Origin: Streptomyces canus
Lineage (GTDB): Bacteria; Actinomycetota; Actinomycetes; Streptomycetales; Streptomycetaceae
NCBI RefSeq assembly: GCF_001514145.1
Contig: NZ_KQ948663.1
Span: forward strand, 62,001-126,000
DNA: 64,000 nucleotides
Direction: 5' to 3'
Shown here: piece after piece, positions 47,547 to 55,875 of the stretch
How positions within the stretch are numbered: position 1 is the stretch's first letter
Layout: each line of letters opens with the position of its first letter
Translations under genes and position numbers: made by a program
Notes under the pieces: generated by a model
The model's input: only the letters and a program-made list of their open reading frames with translations
The model's database searches: none
Told to the model about the DNA's origin: nothing

Positions 47547-49097
47547 ATGCACGCTGACCTCTCCCGCCTCACGTTCCGCCCGGAGCGGCACTATTCGGCG
47601 GTGATCGCCCAGCAGGGCCGTGTCCAGCTCGACGCCGACGCCAACGAGCAGACCGCGATCCAGCTCCACCAGGCCCGCACCCTCGCCGCCGACCTGATCG
47701 GCCGGCACGGCGGGCCGCGCGACGCCGCGGGCTTCCGGATCGAGTACGTGGGCGGCAGGCACGAGATCGACACCCTGTACATCCACGGCGGCCGTTACTA
47801 CGTCGACGGCATCCTCCTCGACGCGAACCGCCCCGCGCCCGGCGTCCCGGTGCCCGACGAGGACGACGCCGAGGAGACGGCGGAGCCGCCCGCCTTCTGG
47901 ACCTACTGGGACCAGCCCGATGCCTTCCGGGACCCGGAGAAGCCCGGCGACCGGCTGCCCTCGCCCGCCCAGTCGCCGTTCGTCGCCTACCTGAAGGTGT
48001 GGGAGCGGGCGGTGAGCGCGGCGGAGGACCCCGCGCTGCGCGAGGTCGCCCTCGGTGCCGCGATGCCCGACACGGCCGCCCGCCTGAAGGTCGTATGGCA
48101 GGTGCTGTCGCTGTCCCTGGCCGACCTGGCGATCGACGAGACCGACCCGTCCAGGGAGGTCGTCCGCGCCGCCTTCGACAAGTGGGCCAAGGAACAGACT
48201 CCGACCGCCCGCCTCGCCGCCCGCAGCGAACGGCCCGACCACGCCGACGAGGACCCCTGCCTGGTCAAGCCCGACGCCCGCTACCGCGGTCCGGAGAACC
48301 AGCTCTACCGGGTCGAGATCCACGTCGGCGGCGAGTCCGGGGACGCCACCTTCAAGTGGTCCCGCGAGAACGGCTCTGTGGTCTTCCCGGTCGACGAACT
48401 CGACGGCACCTGGGTGGAGTTGGCGTCCCTCGGCCACGACGACAAGCTGGATCTGGACGTCGGCGACTTCGTGGAGTTCACGGACACGGCCTACGCCTCC
48501 CGCCTGGAAGCCCTGCCTCTGCTGCGAGTCGAGGAGCTGGACCTGCCCGGCCGCCGCGTCCGCCTCTCCGCCGAGCCGGACCCCGGGGTCGGCCGGCTGC
48601 CCCACCTGAACCCCTTCCTGCGGCGCTGGGACCATCACGAGGGACCCAGGCGCAAGGGCCGTACGTCCGCCCTCAAGGAGGGGGCCGTGAAGCTGGAAGA
48701 AGGCCAGTGGCTCCCCCTGGAGGACGGCGTCGAGGTCTACTTCGCCAAGGGCGCCGGCTACCGCACCGGCGATCACTGGATCATCCCCGCCCGCACCGCC
48801 ACCGGCCGTGTCGAGTGGCCCACGGACCCGGCCCGCCGCCCCCTCCTCCAGGCCCCCTCCGGCCTCGTCCGCGGCTTCGCCCCGCTCGCCCTGGTCAAGG
48901 GCGAGGGCAGCACCGTCGACCTGCGCTATGCCTTCGGGCCGCTCGCCAGCAGTGTTCCTGCGGCGAGCGAGGCGACGCTCGCCGCGGAGGAACAGGCCCG
49001 CCGGCAGGAGGAGGCCGCCGAGGCCGACCCCTCGCACGGACGGTCGCAGACCACGGCGCAGGCGGAAGCGGAGGCTTCGGAGGAAGGAGACCGGTAA
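47547..49097 (+). CDS. DUF6519-family CIS baseplate-associated protein
   Basis: A 516-residue protein starting DLSRLTFRPERHYSAVIAQQGRVQLDADANEQ, the N-terminal signature I recall for DUF6519, which occurs in phage-tail-like loci. It has a helical middle part and a beta-rich C-terminal half. GGGGGA precedes the ATG. Function is unknown; its position after tail protein I suggests a distal baseplate or fibre role. It overlaps the amidase gene by 1 bp. Confidence 0.72.
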   Translation: MHADLSRLTFRPERHYSAVIAQQGRVQLDADANEQTAIQLHQARTLAADLIGRHGGPRDAAGFRIEYVGGRHEIDTLYIHGGRYYVDGILLDANRPAPGVPVPDEDDAEETAEPPAFWTYWDQPDAFRDPEKPGDRLPSPAQSPFVAYLKVWERAVSAAEDPALREVALGAAMPDTAARLKVVWQVLSLSLADLAIDETDPSREVVRAAFDKWAKEQTPTARLAARSERPDHADEDPCLVKPDARYRGPENQLYRVEIHVGGESGDATFKWSRENGSVVFPVDELDGTWVELASLGHDDKLDLDVGDFVEFTDTAYASRLEALPLLRVEELDLPGRRVRLSAEPDPGVGRLPHLNPFLRRWDHHEGPRRKGRTSALKEGAVKLEEGQWLPLEDGVEVYFAKGAGYRTGDHWIIPARTATGRVEWPTDPARRPLLQAPSGLVRGFAPLALVKGEGSTVDLRYAFGPLASSVPAASEATLAAEEQARRQEEAAEADPSHGRSQTTAQAEAEASEEGDR

Positions 49098-49978
49098 TGG
49101 CGAAGCCGATCAGCGCGTCCAAGATGGTCGAACTCCTGCGCGCGGAGGGCCTGAAGGTCCATGAGGTCCGCAACTGGCGCACCCACAACCGCAACACCAA
49201 GGGCCCGTGGGGTCCGGCGAACGGCGTGATGATCCACCACACCGTCACCTCGGGCACCGCCGCCTCCGTCGACATCTGCTACGACGGCTACTCCGGCCTT
49301 CCCGGCCCGCTCTGCCACGGTGTGATCGACAAGAAGGGCGAGGTCCACCTGGTCGGCAACGGCCGTGCGAACCATGCCGGGTTGGGCGACAGCGACGTCC
49401 TGCGCGCGGTCGTGGACGAGTCCGTGCTGCCCGGCGACAACGAGGCCGACACCGACGGCAACCGGCACTTCTACGGCTTCGAGTGCATCAACCTCGGCAA
49501 CGGCAAGGACCCCTGGCCCGAGGCACAGAAGGAGGCCATCGAGAAGGTCGCCGCCGCGATCTGCCGTCACCACGGCTGGAGCGAACGCTCGGTGATCGGC
49601 CACAAGGAGTGGCAGCCGGGCAAGCAGGATCCGCGCGGCTTCACCATGGACGGCATGCGCAAGCGGATCGCCGACCGCCTCGGGGGCAAGGATCCGGCGC
49701 CCGATCCGAGGCCCACGCCGTCGAAGCCGTCGTACGTCCCCTTCCCGGGCGCGGACTTCTTCCACCTCGGGCAGAAGTCCCCGATCATCACCGCGATGGG
49801 CCGGCGCCTGGTCGCCGAAGGCTGCGGCCACTACGAGGAGGGGCCCGGCCCCGAGTGGACCGAGGCCGATCGCAAGTCCTACCGGGCCTGGCAGCACAAG
49901 CTGCACTTCCGGGGCAGGGACGCCGACGGCATCCCGGGCAAGGCCAGCTGGGACAAGCTGAAGGTGCCCGTGAGCTGA
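49097..49978 (+). CDS. N-acetylmuramoyl-L-alanine amidase of the CIS operon (endolysin-like)
   Basis: A 293-residue protein. The amidase_2/PGRP domain (about residues 20-195) has IHHTVTS with the first zinc His, HFYGFECINLG and VIGHKEWQPGKQDP, which holds the second zinc His and a catalytic Lys. It cuts the stem peptide from peptidoglycan. The C-terminal part (VPFPGADFFHLGQKSPII, YRAWQHKLHFRGRDADGIPGKASWD) is a peptidoglycan-binding-like domain as in phage lysins. No signal peptide is seen. It is the last gene of the CIS cluster. Confidence 0.9.
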   Translation: MAKPISASKMVELLRAEGLKVHEVRNWRTHNRNTKGPWGPANGVMIHHTVTSGTAASVDICYDGYSGLPGPLCHGVIDKKGEVHLVGNGRANHAGLGDSDVLRAVVDESVLPGDNEADTDGNRHFYGFECINLGNGKDPWPEAQKEAIEKVAAAICRHHGWSERSVIGHKEWQPGKQDPRGFTMDGMRKRIADRLGGKDPAPDPRPTPSKPSYVPFPGADFFHLGQKSPIITAMGRRLVAEGCGHYEEGPGPEWTEADRKSYRAWQHKLHFRGRDADGIPGKASWDKLKVPVS

Positions 49979-49992
49979 AGCCCGAAGGCCCG

Positions 49993-50025
49993 CCCGCCTA
50001 CGCCGGTCCGGCGTTGGTGGGCGGG
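49993..50025. terminator. Bidirectional hairpin between CIS operon and M1 peptidase
   Basis: Arms cccgcc / ggcggg surround an inner perfect inverted repeat acgccgg-t-ccggcgt. It lies 14 bp after the amidase stop and overlaps the convergent M1 peptidase stop. It may stop transcription from both sides. There is no T-tract. Confidence 0.5.
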
Positions 50026-51458
50026 TGCGCGGGCCGCGCCGGAATCACCGTCGGCAACGACGGCAGCGCCGCCCCGTACACCCACGCGTCGAACAGCCCG
50101 TTCAGCGGTTCGTCCGCGAACCGGTTGACGTGGGCCGTGAACGTCGTCGTGGTCACGGCCCCGCCCCGGTGCAGCCCGGCCCAGCCGCGCAGCATCCGGA
50201 AGAACGCCTCGTCACCCATCGCGCAGCGCACCGCGTGCACGGTGAGCCCGCCGCGCTCGTAGAGCCGGTCGTCGAACATCGACTTGCGGCCCGGGTCGGC
50301 CAGGCGCAGGTCCTGGGGGAGCGAGGACAGCAACCGGTGTGCCGCGGCGGCCAGTTGCTGCGCGGTACGGCCACCCGAGCGCTCCGACCACAGCCACTCG
50401 GCGTACTTGGCGAACCCCTCGTTCAGCCAGATGTGCCGCCAGTCCGCGATGGACACGCTGTTGCCGAACCACTGGTGCGCCAGCTCGTGCGCCACCAGCC
50501 GCTCCGAACCCCGGGCCCCGTCCACGTGGTTGGCGCCGAACAGCGACAACCCCTGGGCCTCCACGGGCACATCGAGCTCCTCCTCCGTGACGACGACCGC
50601 GTACTCGTCGAACGGATACGGCCCGAACAGCTCCTGGAACAGCTCCATCATCTGCGGCTGCCGCGCGAAGTCACGGGAGAACTCCGGCAGCAGATGCGCC
50701 GGGATGTGCCCGTGCTGCGGCACCCCGCCCGGCCCCGGGTCGCCGAGCAGCACCGTCTGGTACTTGCCGATCGACAGTCCGACGAGATAGCTGGACGTGG
50801 GCGCCGCCTGCTCGTACACCCAGGTCGTCGTGGAGGCCTTGGTCGTACGGGTCAGCAGCCTGCCGCCCGCCACCACCGCGTACGCCGACGGCGTGGTGAT
50901 GGAGATCTGGTACGACGCCTTGTCCGCGGGCCGGTCGTTGCACGGGTACCAGGACGGCGCCCCGATCGGCTGGCTCGCGACCAGCGCCCCGTCCTCCAGC
51001 TCCTCCCAGCCGAGCCCGCCCCAGGGGCTGCTCACCGGCTTGGGGTTGCCCGACCAGTGCACCTCGACCGTGAACGCGGCCCCGGGCCGCACCGGCTTCG
51101 CCGGCCGGACCCGCAGCTTCCCGCCGCGGTGCGTGTAGCGCGCCTGCCGGCCGTCCACCCGCACCCGGCCGATCTTGAAGTCGGACAGGTTCAGCATGAA
51201 CTCGGCGAGCGGAGAGCGCCCCGCTATGGCGTTGATCCGGGCGCTCCCGGCCAGGCGGTTCGGGCCCGGCCGGTAGTCCAGTGCGAGCTCGTAGCGGTGC
51301 ACCCGGTACCGGGCGTCACCGTGGTCCGGGAAGTACGGGTCCGGACCCGCCGCCTGCTGAACTGCCACTGCCGCTTCTGCTCCCTGCGCTGCGTTCCCAC
51401 TCGGATCCACCGGTACACCGCTCACCGACTCCGAGTGGCCCGCGTTCAGGGCCGCCAT
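49998..51458 (-). CDS. M1-family zinc aminopeptidase
   Basis: A 486-residue protein. The zinc-binding motif HELAH is at residues 324-328 with the third ligand in NEGF (E347). The substrate-loop usually reads GAMEN but here it is a PVEAQG type. The protein lacks the long C-terminal domain of big M1 enzymes. Its ATG overlaps the upstream NRPS-like gene by 13 bp, so the two form an operon. Epsilon-poly-lysine-degrading enzymes belong to this family, which is why the neighbour matters. No signal peptide is evident, so it is likely cytoplasmic or membrane-associated. Confidence 0.85.
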   Translation of the reverse strand: MAALNAGHSESVSGVPVDPSGNAAQGAEAAVAVQQAAGPDPYFPDHGDARYRVHRYELALDYRPGPNRLAGSARINAIAGRSPLAEFMLNLSDFKIGRVRVDGRQARYTHRGGKLRVRPAKPVRPGAAFTVEVHWSGNPKPVSSPWGGLGWEELEDGALVASQPIGAPSWYPCNDRPADKASYQISITTPSAYAVVAGGRLLTRTTKASTTTWVYEQAAPTSSYLVGLSIGKYQTVLLGDPGPGGVPQHGHIPAHLLPEFSRDFARQPQMMELFQELFGPYPFDEYAVVVTEEELDVPVEAQGLSLFGANHVDGARGSERLVAHELAHQWFGNSVSIADWRHIWLNEGFAKYAEWLWSERSGGRTAQQLAAAAHRLLSSLPQDLRLADPGRKSMFDDRLYERGGLTVHAVRCAMGDEAFFRMLRGWAGLHRGGAVTTTTFTAHVNRFADEPLNGLFDAWVYGAALPSLPTVIPARPAHPPTNAGPA

Positions 51459-54400
51459 GCCTCGATCGGGTTGCCGAGCCAGCGGGTGTCGTCCGGGACG
51501 GACTCCGCGGCCATGACGAGCGACGCGGGACCCAGCGTGGTGCGGGCCCCGATCGTGCTGCCGGGCAGCACGATCCCGCCAGGGCCCAGCGTGGCACCCT
51601 CACGGAGAACAACAGTATCCGTCCGCAAGATCCGGTCGTGGAAGAGGTGGGTCTGGAGCACACAGCCGCGGTTCACGGTCGCCGCGTCCTCCAGGGTCAC
51701 CAGATCGGTCTCCGGCAGCCAGTAGCTCTCCACCCAGACGCCCTTGCCGATCCGCGCGCCCAGCCCCCTGAGCCACGCCGTCAGCACCGGCGTACCGGGC
51801 ACGGAGCCCGCCAGCCACGGCACCGCGAGCACCTCGACAAAGGTGTCCGCGAGTTCGTTGCGCCACACGAAGCCGCTCCACAGCGGGTGCTCCCCACTGC
51901 GGTGCCGCCCCACGAGCAGCCACTTCGCGACCACTGACACCAGCCCCGCCGCCGCACCGGCCACGAGCAGCACCACTCCCGCCAGCAGCCAGGCCCACGG
52001 CCCGAGCACACACAGCGCGGCCACCGTCAGCACGGCCAGCCACGCCGAGCAGAACACGGGCACGATCCGGCACAGCTCCACCAGACCGCGCGCCCACAGC
52101 AGCCCCGCCGAGGGCTCGTACGTCCGGCTCTGATCGCTGTCGGCCGCGCTGCGCGGCAGCTTCACCGGCGGCAGGCCCAGATACGACGTGCCCTTCTTCG
52201 CCTTCTTCGGCGTGGCCGAGAGCACGCCCACCAGCCCGCCGTCCGGCACGGTCCGCCCCGGCGCGGTCATCCCGGAGTTCCCGAGAAACGCCCGCCGCCC
52301 GATCTCCGCGCGCCCGACCCTGACCCAGCCGCCACCCAGCTCGTACGGAGCGGTCAGTGTGTCGTCGGCCAGGAACGCGCCCTCGCCGACCGTCGTCAGG
52401 CTCGGCAGCGCGAGCACCGTCGACACCTCCGCACCGCGCCCGATCCGCATCCCGAGCAGCCGCAGCCACACCGGCGTGACCAGCCCGGCGTACAGCGGGA
52501 ACAGCGCCTCGCGCGAGCGGTCCATCAGCTGTGTGACGGTCCACGCCTGCCACCCGACCCGACTGTGCGTCGGATACGTCCCCTCGCGCAGCCCCAGGCT
52601 CAGCAGCCGCACGGCGACCAGGATCAGCAGGGCGTACGCCAGCCCGAAGGCGAGCGTGGCCGGGACGAGGGCCAGGGCGGCGCCCTTCAGAGGCGCGTAG
52701 GCGGCGAGGAACGGACGGGCGACCAGGAAGGCCGCGCCACCCGCCAGTACCGGGAGCAAGCTCATGCAGAAGCCGGCGAGGCCGTACATCACCCGCCAGT
52801 ACGTCCCCCGCGCCGGCCGCTCCTTCGGCCAGTTGCGCTTGGCCTTGCCCAGCTTGACCGCGGGCGCGCCCGCCCAGCGCTGACCGGTCGGGATCTGCCC
52901 GGTGACCGCCGAACCCGGCGCCACCTCGGCCCGCTTTCCGACCCGGGCGCCGGGAAAGAGGATGCTGCGCGTGCCGACGACGGCATGCGCACCCACCTTG
53001 ACCTGGCCGATCTCCAGCCGGTCGCCGTCCAGCCACCAGCCGGACAGGTCCACCTCGGACTCGACGGCCGCGCCCCGGCCCAGCTTGAGCATGCCGGTGA
53101 CCGGCGGCAGCGAGTGCAGGTCCACGTCCGGGCCGACCCTGGCGCCCAGCGCCCGCGCGTACCGCTCCAGCCAGGAGCCGGTCAGCGAGGTCGCCCCGGT
53201 GAACTCGGCGAGCCGCTCGGCCGTCCACAGCCGCAGGTGGACGCCGCCACCGCGCGGGTAGCGGCCCGGCTGCACCTTGCGCAGCAGCACGCGCGCCCCG
53301 CCCGCCGCGATCGCCAGCCGTCCGGGCGGGCTGAACAGCAGCAGGGCACCGGCCCCGACCAGCCACCACGAGGTGCTCGGCAGCCAGGAGTACGGCAGGA
53401 CGTTCCCGAGCGCGGCGAGCGGCACCAGCCAGCGCAGTCCGAGCAGCGTGAACAGGGGGAGCAGGACGAGGAGCTGGATCACCTGGGCCTTGAGCGGCAC
53501 CGGCGCGATCACTCGCGCTGCCCCGTCGTCCTGCGCGGACTCCTCGAGGTGGCGGGCCAGCTTCCGCAGCGTGGGCTGCTGGTAGATGTCGAGGACGGCC
53601 GCGCTCGGGTAGCGGGTGCGCAGCCGGGTGGTCAACTGGGCGGCGGCCAGGCTGCTGCCGCCGATCGCGAAGAAGTCGTCGCGGGCACTGGAGACCGGGA
53701 TGCCGAGGACTTCCGTCCACTGCTCGGCGAGCCAGGCCTCGGTACCGTAGAACTCCTCCGCGGGGCCGCCCGTTTCGAGCCCCTCGAGAGGCCAGGGCAG
53801 CGCGTTGCGGTCCACCTTGCCGGAGGTCCGCGTCGGCAGGTCGTCGACGGGAGCGATCAACGGCACGAGCGCGGCGGGCAGTTCGGCCCGCAGCTTCTCC
53901 ACGGCCGTGGTGTGGTCCCAGCCGTCCTGCGTGACGACGTACCCGACGAGAAGCTGGTTGCCGCTGCGGGCGGTGCGGACGGCGGCGGCCGCTCCCGCGA
54001 CCCCGGGCAGCGCCTGGAGAGCCGCGTCGACCTCACCCAGCTCGATCCGCCGGCCCCCGAGCTTGATCTGCTCGTCGGCACGGCCGAGGAAGACGAGCCC
54101 CTCGGGCTCCGCCTTCACGAGGTCACCGCTGCGGTACGCCCGCTCCCAGCCCAACGACTTCAGCGGCGCGTACTTCTCCGCGTCCTTCTCGGCGTCCAGG
54201 TACCGCGCCAGCCCGACCCCGCCGATCACCAGCTGCCCGCTCGCGCCCATCGGCACGGGCTCCCCGGTCTCGTCGACGACGGCCAGCTCCCAGCCGTCCA
54301 GCGGCAGCCCGATCCGGATCGGCTCCTGGCCGCTCATCAGAGAGGCACAGGCCACCACGGTCGCCTCGGTGGGCCCGTAGGTGTTCCACACCTCGCGCCC

Positions 54401-55309
54401 CTCCGTCACCAGCCGCTGCGCCAGCTCGGGCGGGCAGGCCTCACCGCCGAAGATCAGCAGCCGTACGTCGTTGAGGGTCTCGGGCTCCCACAGCGCGGCG
54501 AGCGTCGGCACCGTGGAGACGACGGTGATCTCCTGCTCGACCAGCCAGGGCCCGAGATCGGCCCCGCTCCTGACCTGTGCACGCGGCACCGGCACCAGAC
54601 AGGCCCCGTATCGCCAGGCCAGCCACATCTCCTCGCAGGACGCGTCGAAGGCGACCGACAGCCCCGCCATGACCCTGTCAGCGGGTCCGATGGGATCGTC
54701 GGTGAGGAACAGGGCGGCCTCGGCGTCCACGAAGGCGGCCGCGCTGCGGTGCGAGACGGCGACGCCCTTGGGCCTGCCGGTGGAGCCGGAGGTGAAGATG
54801 ATCCACGCGTCGTGCTCGATGCCGGGCCGGGCGGCGGGGAAGTCGCAGCGCCCGTTGACGGTCAGCTCGTGCCCGGCGCCGACGACGGCCCGGACCTCCG
54901 CCTCCCCGAACACCAGCTCGGCCCGCTCGTCGGGGTCCTCGGCGTCGACGGGGACGTACGCGGCGCCCGCCGCCAGCACGGCGAGGATCGCGACGTACAG
55001 GTCGTTCGTGCCGGACGGGACCCGGATGCCGACCCGGTCGCCGAGCCCTACCCCGGCCTCGGCGAGCCGCCGCCGCAACCGCTCCACCTCGACGGCCAGC
55101 GCACGGTAGGTGAGCCGGGTGGTCCCGTCGTCCAGGGCGAGCTCGTCGGGGTAGGACCGTACGGACGCGTCGAAGACGTCGACGAGCGTGCGCGGGGAGG
55201 CGGCCGGGCCCCCGGAAAAACGGGCGGTGTCGCCGAACTGTTCGCGGATCTCTGCGCTGAGCTCTTCGTTGAGCAGGCCGAGAGCACTGCTCTCGTGTAT
55301 CGCTGCCAT
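51446..55309 (-). CDS. Pls/PosA-like membrane NRPS (A-PCP-membrane/hexapeptide domains)
   Basis: A 1287-residue enzyme. The adenylation domain (residues about 40-505) has FTSGSTGRPKG at 172-182, the FDAS start of the specificity region at 221-224, NTYGPTEAT at 309-317 and the catalytic Lys in TRTSGK at 498. A PCP follows with the phosphopantetheine Ser in GGSSL near 553. Then hydrophobic helices (about 6 in three pairs) separate hexapeptide-like soluble domains rather than condensation or thioesterase domains. This is the layout of epsilon-poly-L-lysine synthetase (about 1319 residues). The amino acid used is unknown. ATG at 55309 follows GAGGA. Confidence 0.85.
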   Translation of the reverse strand: MAAIHESSALGLLNEELSAEIREQFGDTARFSGGPAASPRTLVDVFDASVRSYPDELALDDGTTRLTYRALAVEVERLRRRLAEAGVGLGDRVGIRVPSGTNDLYVAILAVLAAGAAYVPVDAEDPDERAELVFGEAEVRAVVGAGHELTVNGRCDFPAARPGIEHDAWIIFTSGSTGRPKGVAVSHRSAAAFVDAEAALFLTDDPIGPADRVMAGLSVAFDASCEEMWLAWRYGACLVPVPRAQVRSGADLGPWLVEQEITVVSTVPTLAALWEPETLNDVRLLIFGGEACPPELAQRLVTEGREVWNTYGPTEATVVACASLMSGQEPIRIGLPLDGWELAVVDETGEPVPMGASGQLVIGGVGLARYLDAEKDAEKYAPLKSLGWERAYRSGDLVKAEPEGLVFLGRADEQIKLGGRRIELGEVDAALQALPGVAGAAAAVRTARSGNQLLVGYVVTQDGWDHTTAVEKLRAELPAALVPLIAPVDDLPTRTSGKVDRNALPWPLEGLETGGPAEEFYGTEAWLAEQWTEVLGIPVSSARDDFFAIGGSSLAAAQLTTRLRTRYPSAAVLDIYQQPTLRKLARHLEESAQDDGAARVIAPVPLKAQVIQLLVLLPLFTLLGLRWLVPLAALGNVLPYSWLPSTSWWLVGAGALLLFSPPGRLAIAAGGARVLLRKVQPGRYPRGGGVHLRLWTAERLAEFTGATSLTGSWLERYARALGARVGPDVDLHSLPPVTGMLKLGRGAAVESEVDLSGWWLDGDRLEIGQVKVGAHAVVGTRSILFPGARVGKRAEVAPGSAVTGQIPTGQRWAGAPAVKLGKAKRNWPKERPARGTYWRVMYGLAGFCMSLLPVLAGGAAFLVARPFLAAYAPLKGAALALVPATLAFGLAYALLILVAVRLLSLGLREGTYPTHSRVGWQAWTVTQLMDRSREALFPLYAGLVTPVWLRLLGMRIGRGAEVSTVLALPSLTTVGEGAFLADDTLTAPYELGGGWVRVGRAEIGRRAFLGNSGMTAPGRTVPDGGLVGVLSATPKKAKKGTSYLGLPPVKLPRSAADSDQSRTYEPSAGLLWARGLVELCRIVPVFCSAWLAVLTVAALCVLGPWAWLLAGVVLLVAGAAAGLVSVVAKWLLVGRHRSGEHPLWSGFVWRNELADTFVEVLAVPWLAGSVPGTPVLTAWLRGLGARIGKGVWVESYWLPETDLVTLEDAATVNRGCVLQTHLFHDRILRTDTVVLREGATLGPGGIVLPGSTIGARTTLGPASLVMAAESVPDDTRWLGNPIEAWRP

Positions 55310-55553
55310 CGGTCCTCGCGTCTCGATCCCGGAGCCCTCCGGGGCGCTGGCGGGCCGCAGGTCTGCCTGGGGTTGTCCGGCACCAGCTCGTAACAAGCCG
55401 GAAATTTTAGTACGACGCTAGGTTCGAACCCCCAAAACGGCCACCGGGAAAGACTGCTCGGGGGGTGCGGCAGCTCCGCCGCGCGCCTGTGACCTGGTGA
55501 TCTTCACGCCGAGCGAGAGATGTCCCACATACAGCGAACAGGCCGTATACGAC

Positions 55554-55586
55554 GAATCCCCCGGCCGCTGAGCGACCGGGGGATTC
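55554..55586 (-). terminator. Hairpin terminator after tRNA-Leu
   Basis: gaatcccccgg and ccgggggattc form a perfect 11-bp stem, with an 11-nt loop. It lies 4 bp past the CCA end of the minus-strand tRNA and probably stops its transcription. Confidence 0.75.
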
Positions 55587-55589
55587 GGC

Positions 55590-55677
55590 TGGTGTCCGAG
55601 GGGGGACTTGAACCCCCACGCCCGATAAAGGGCACTAGCACCTCAAGCTAGCGCGTCTGCCATTCCGCCACCCGGAC
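55590..55677 (-). tRNA. tRNA-Leu(GAG)
   Basis: Read on the minus strand this folds as a class II tRNA: acceptor GTCCGGG pairs with CTCGGAC (one G-T pair), anticodon stem CTAGC/GCTAG closes the loop TTGAGGT with anticodon GAG, and a GTGGGGG-TTCAAGT-CCCCC-type T arm is present. The long variable arm is typical of leucine tRNAs. The 3' CCA is encoded (55590-55592). A terminator hairpin follows. The anticodon reads CUC and CUU codons, and CUC is a dominant leucine codon in this genome. Confidence 0.9.
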
Positions 55678-55875
55678 AAGGTGTCTGTCGCGCGGGGTTC
55701 CCCTCGCGGCGACGAAGGAAACATTACCAGGCTTTCGAGGGGCCCCGATCACCCCCCGTCGCCTTCCCCGGCCCCGCGTGAACGGCGTGTGACGGGCCGG
55801 GTCCGGTCTTGGGGAGGACCGGCCCGCGGGGGGAGGATGAGGGGAACCACCAGCAGTGACAGCGGGAGGAACAGC

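Noticed and set aside
55425..55445. A ttcgaacc string resembling a tRNA T loop, possibly a tRNA remnant or attachment site
   Set aside because: The flanking bases cannot form a T-arm stem, and no acceptor or anticodon arm is present.
55407..55619. A 70-residue frame over the tRNA-Leu region
   Set aside because: It overlaps the tRNA and its terminator, so it is a chance frame.
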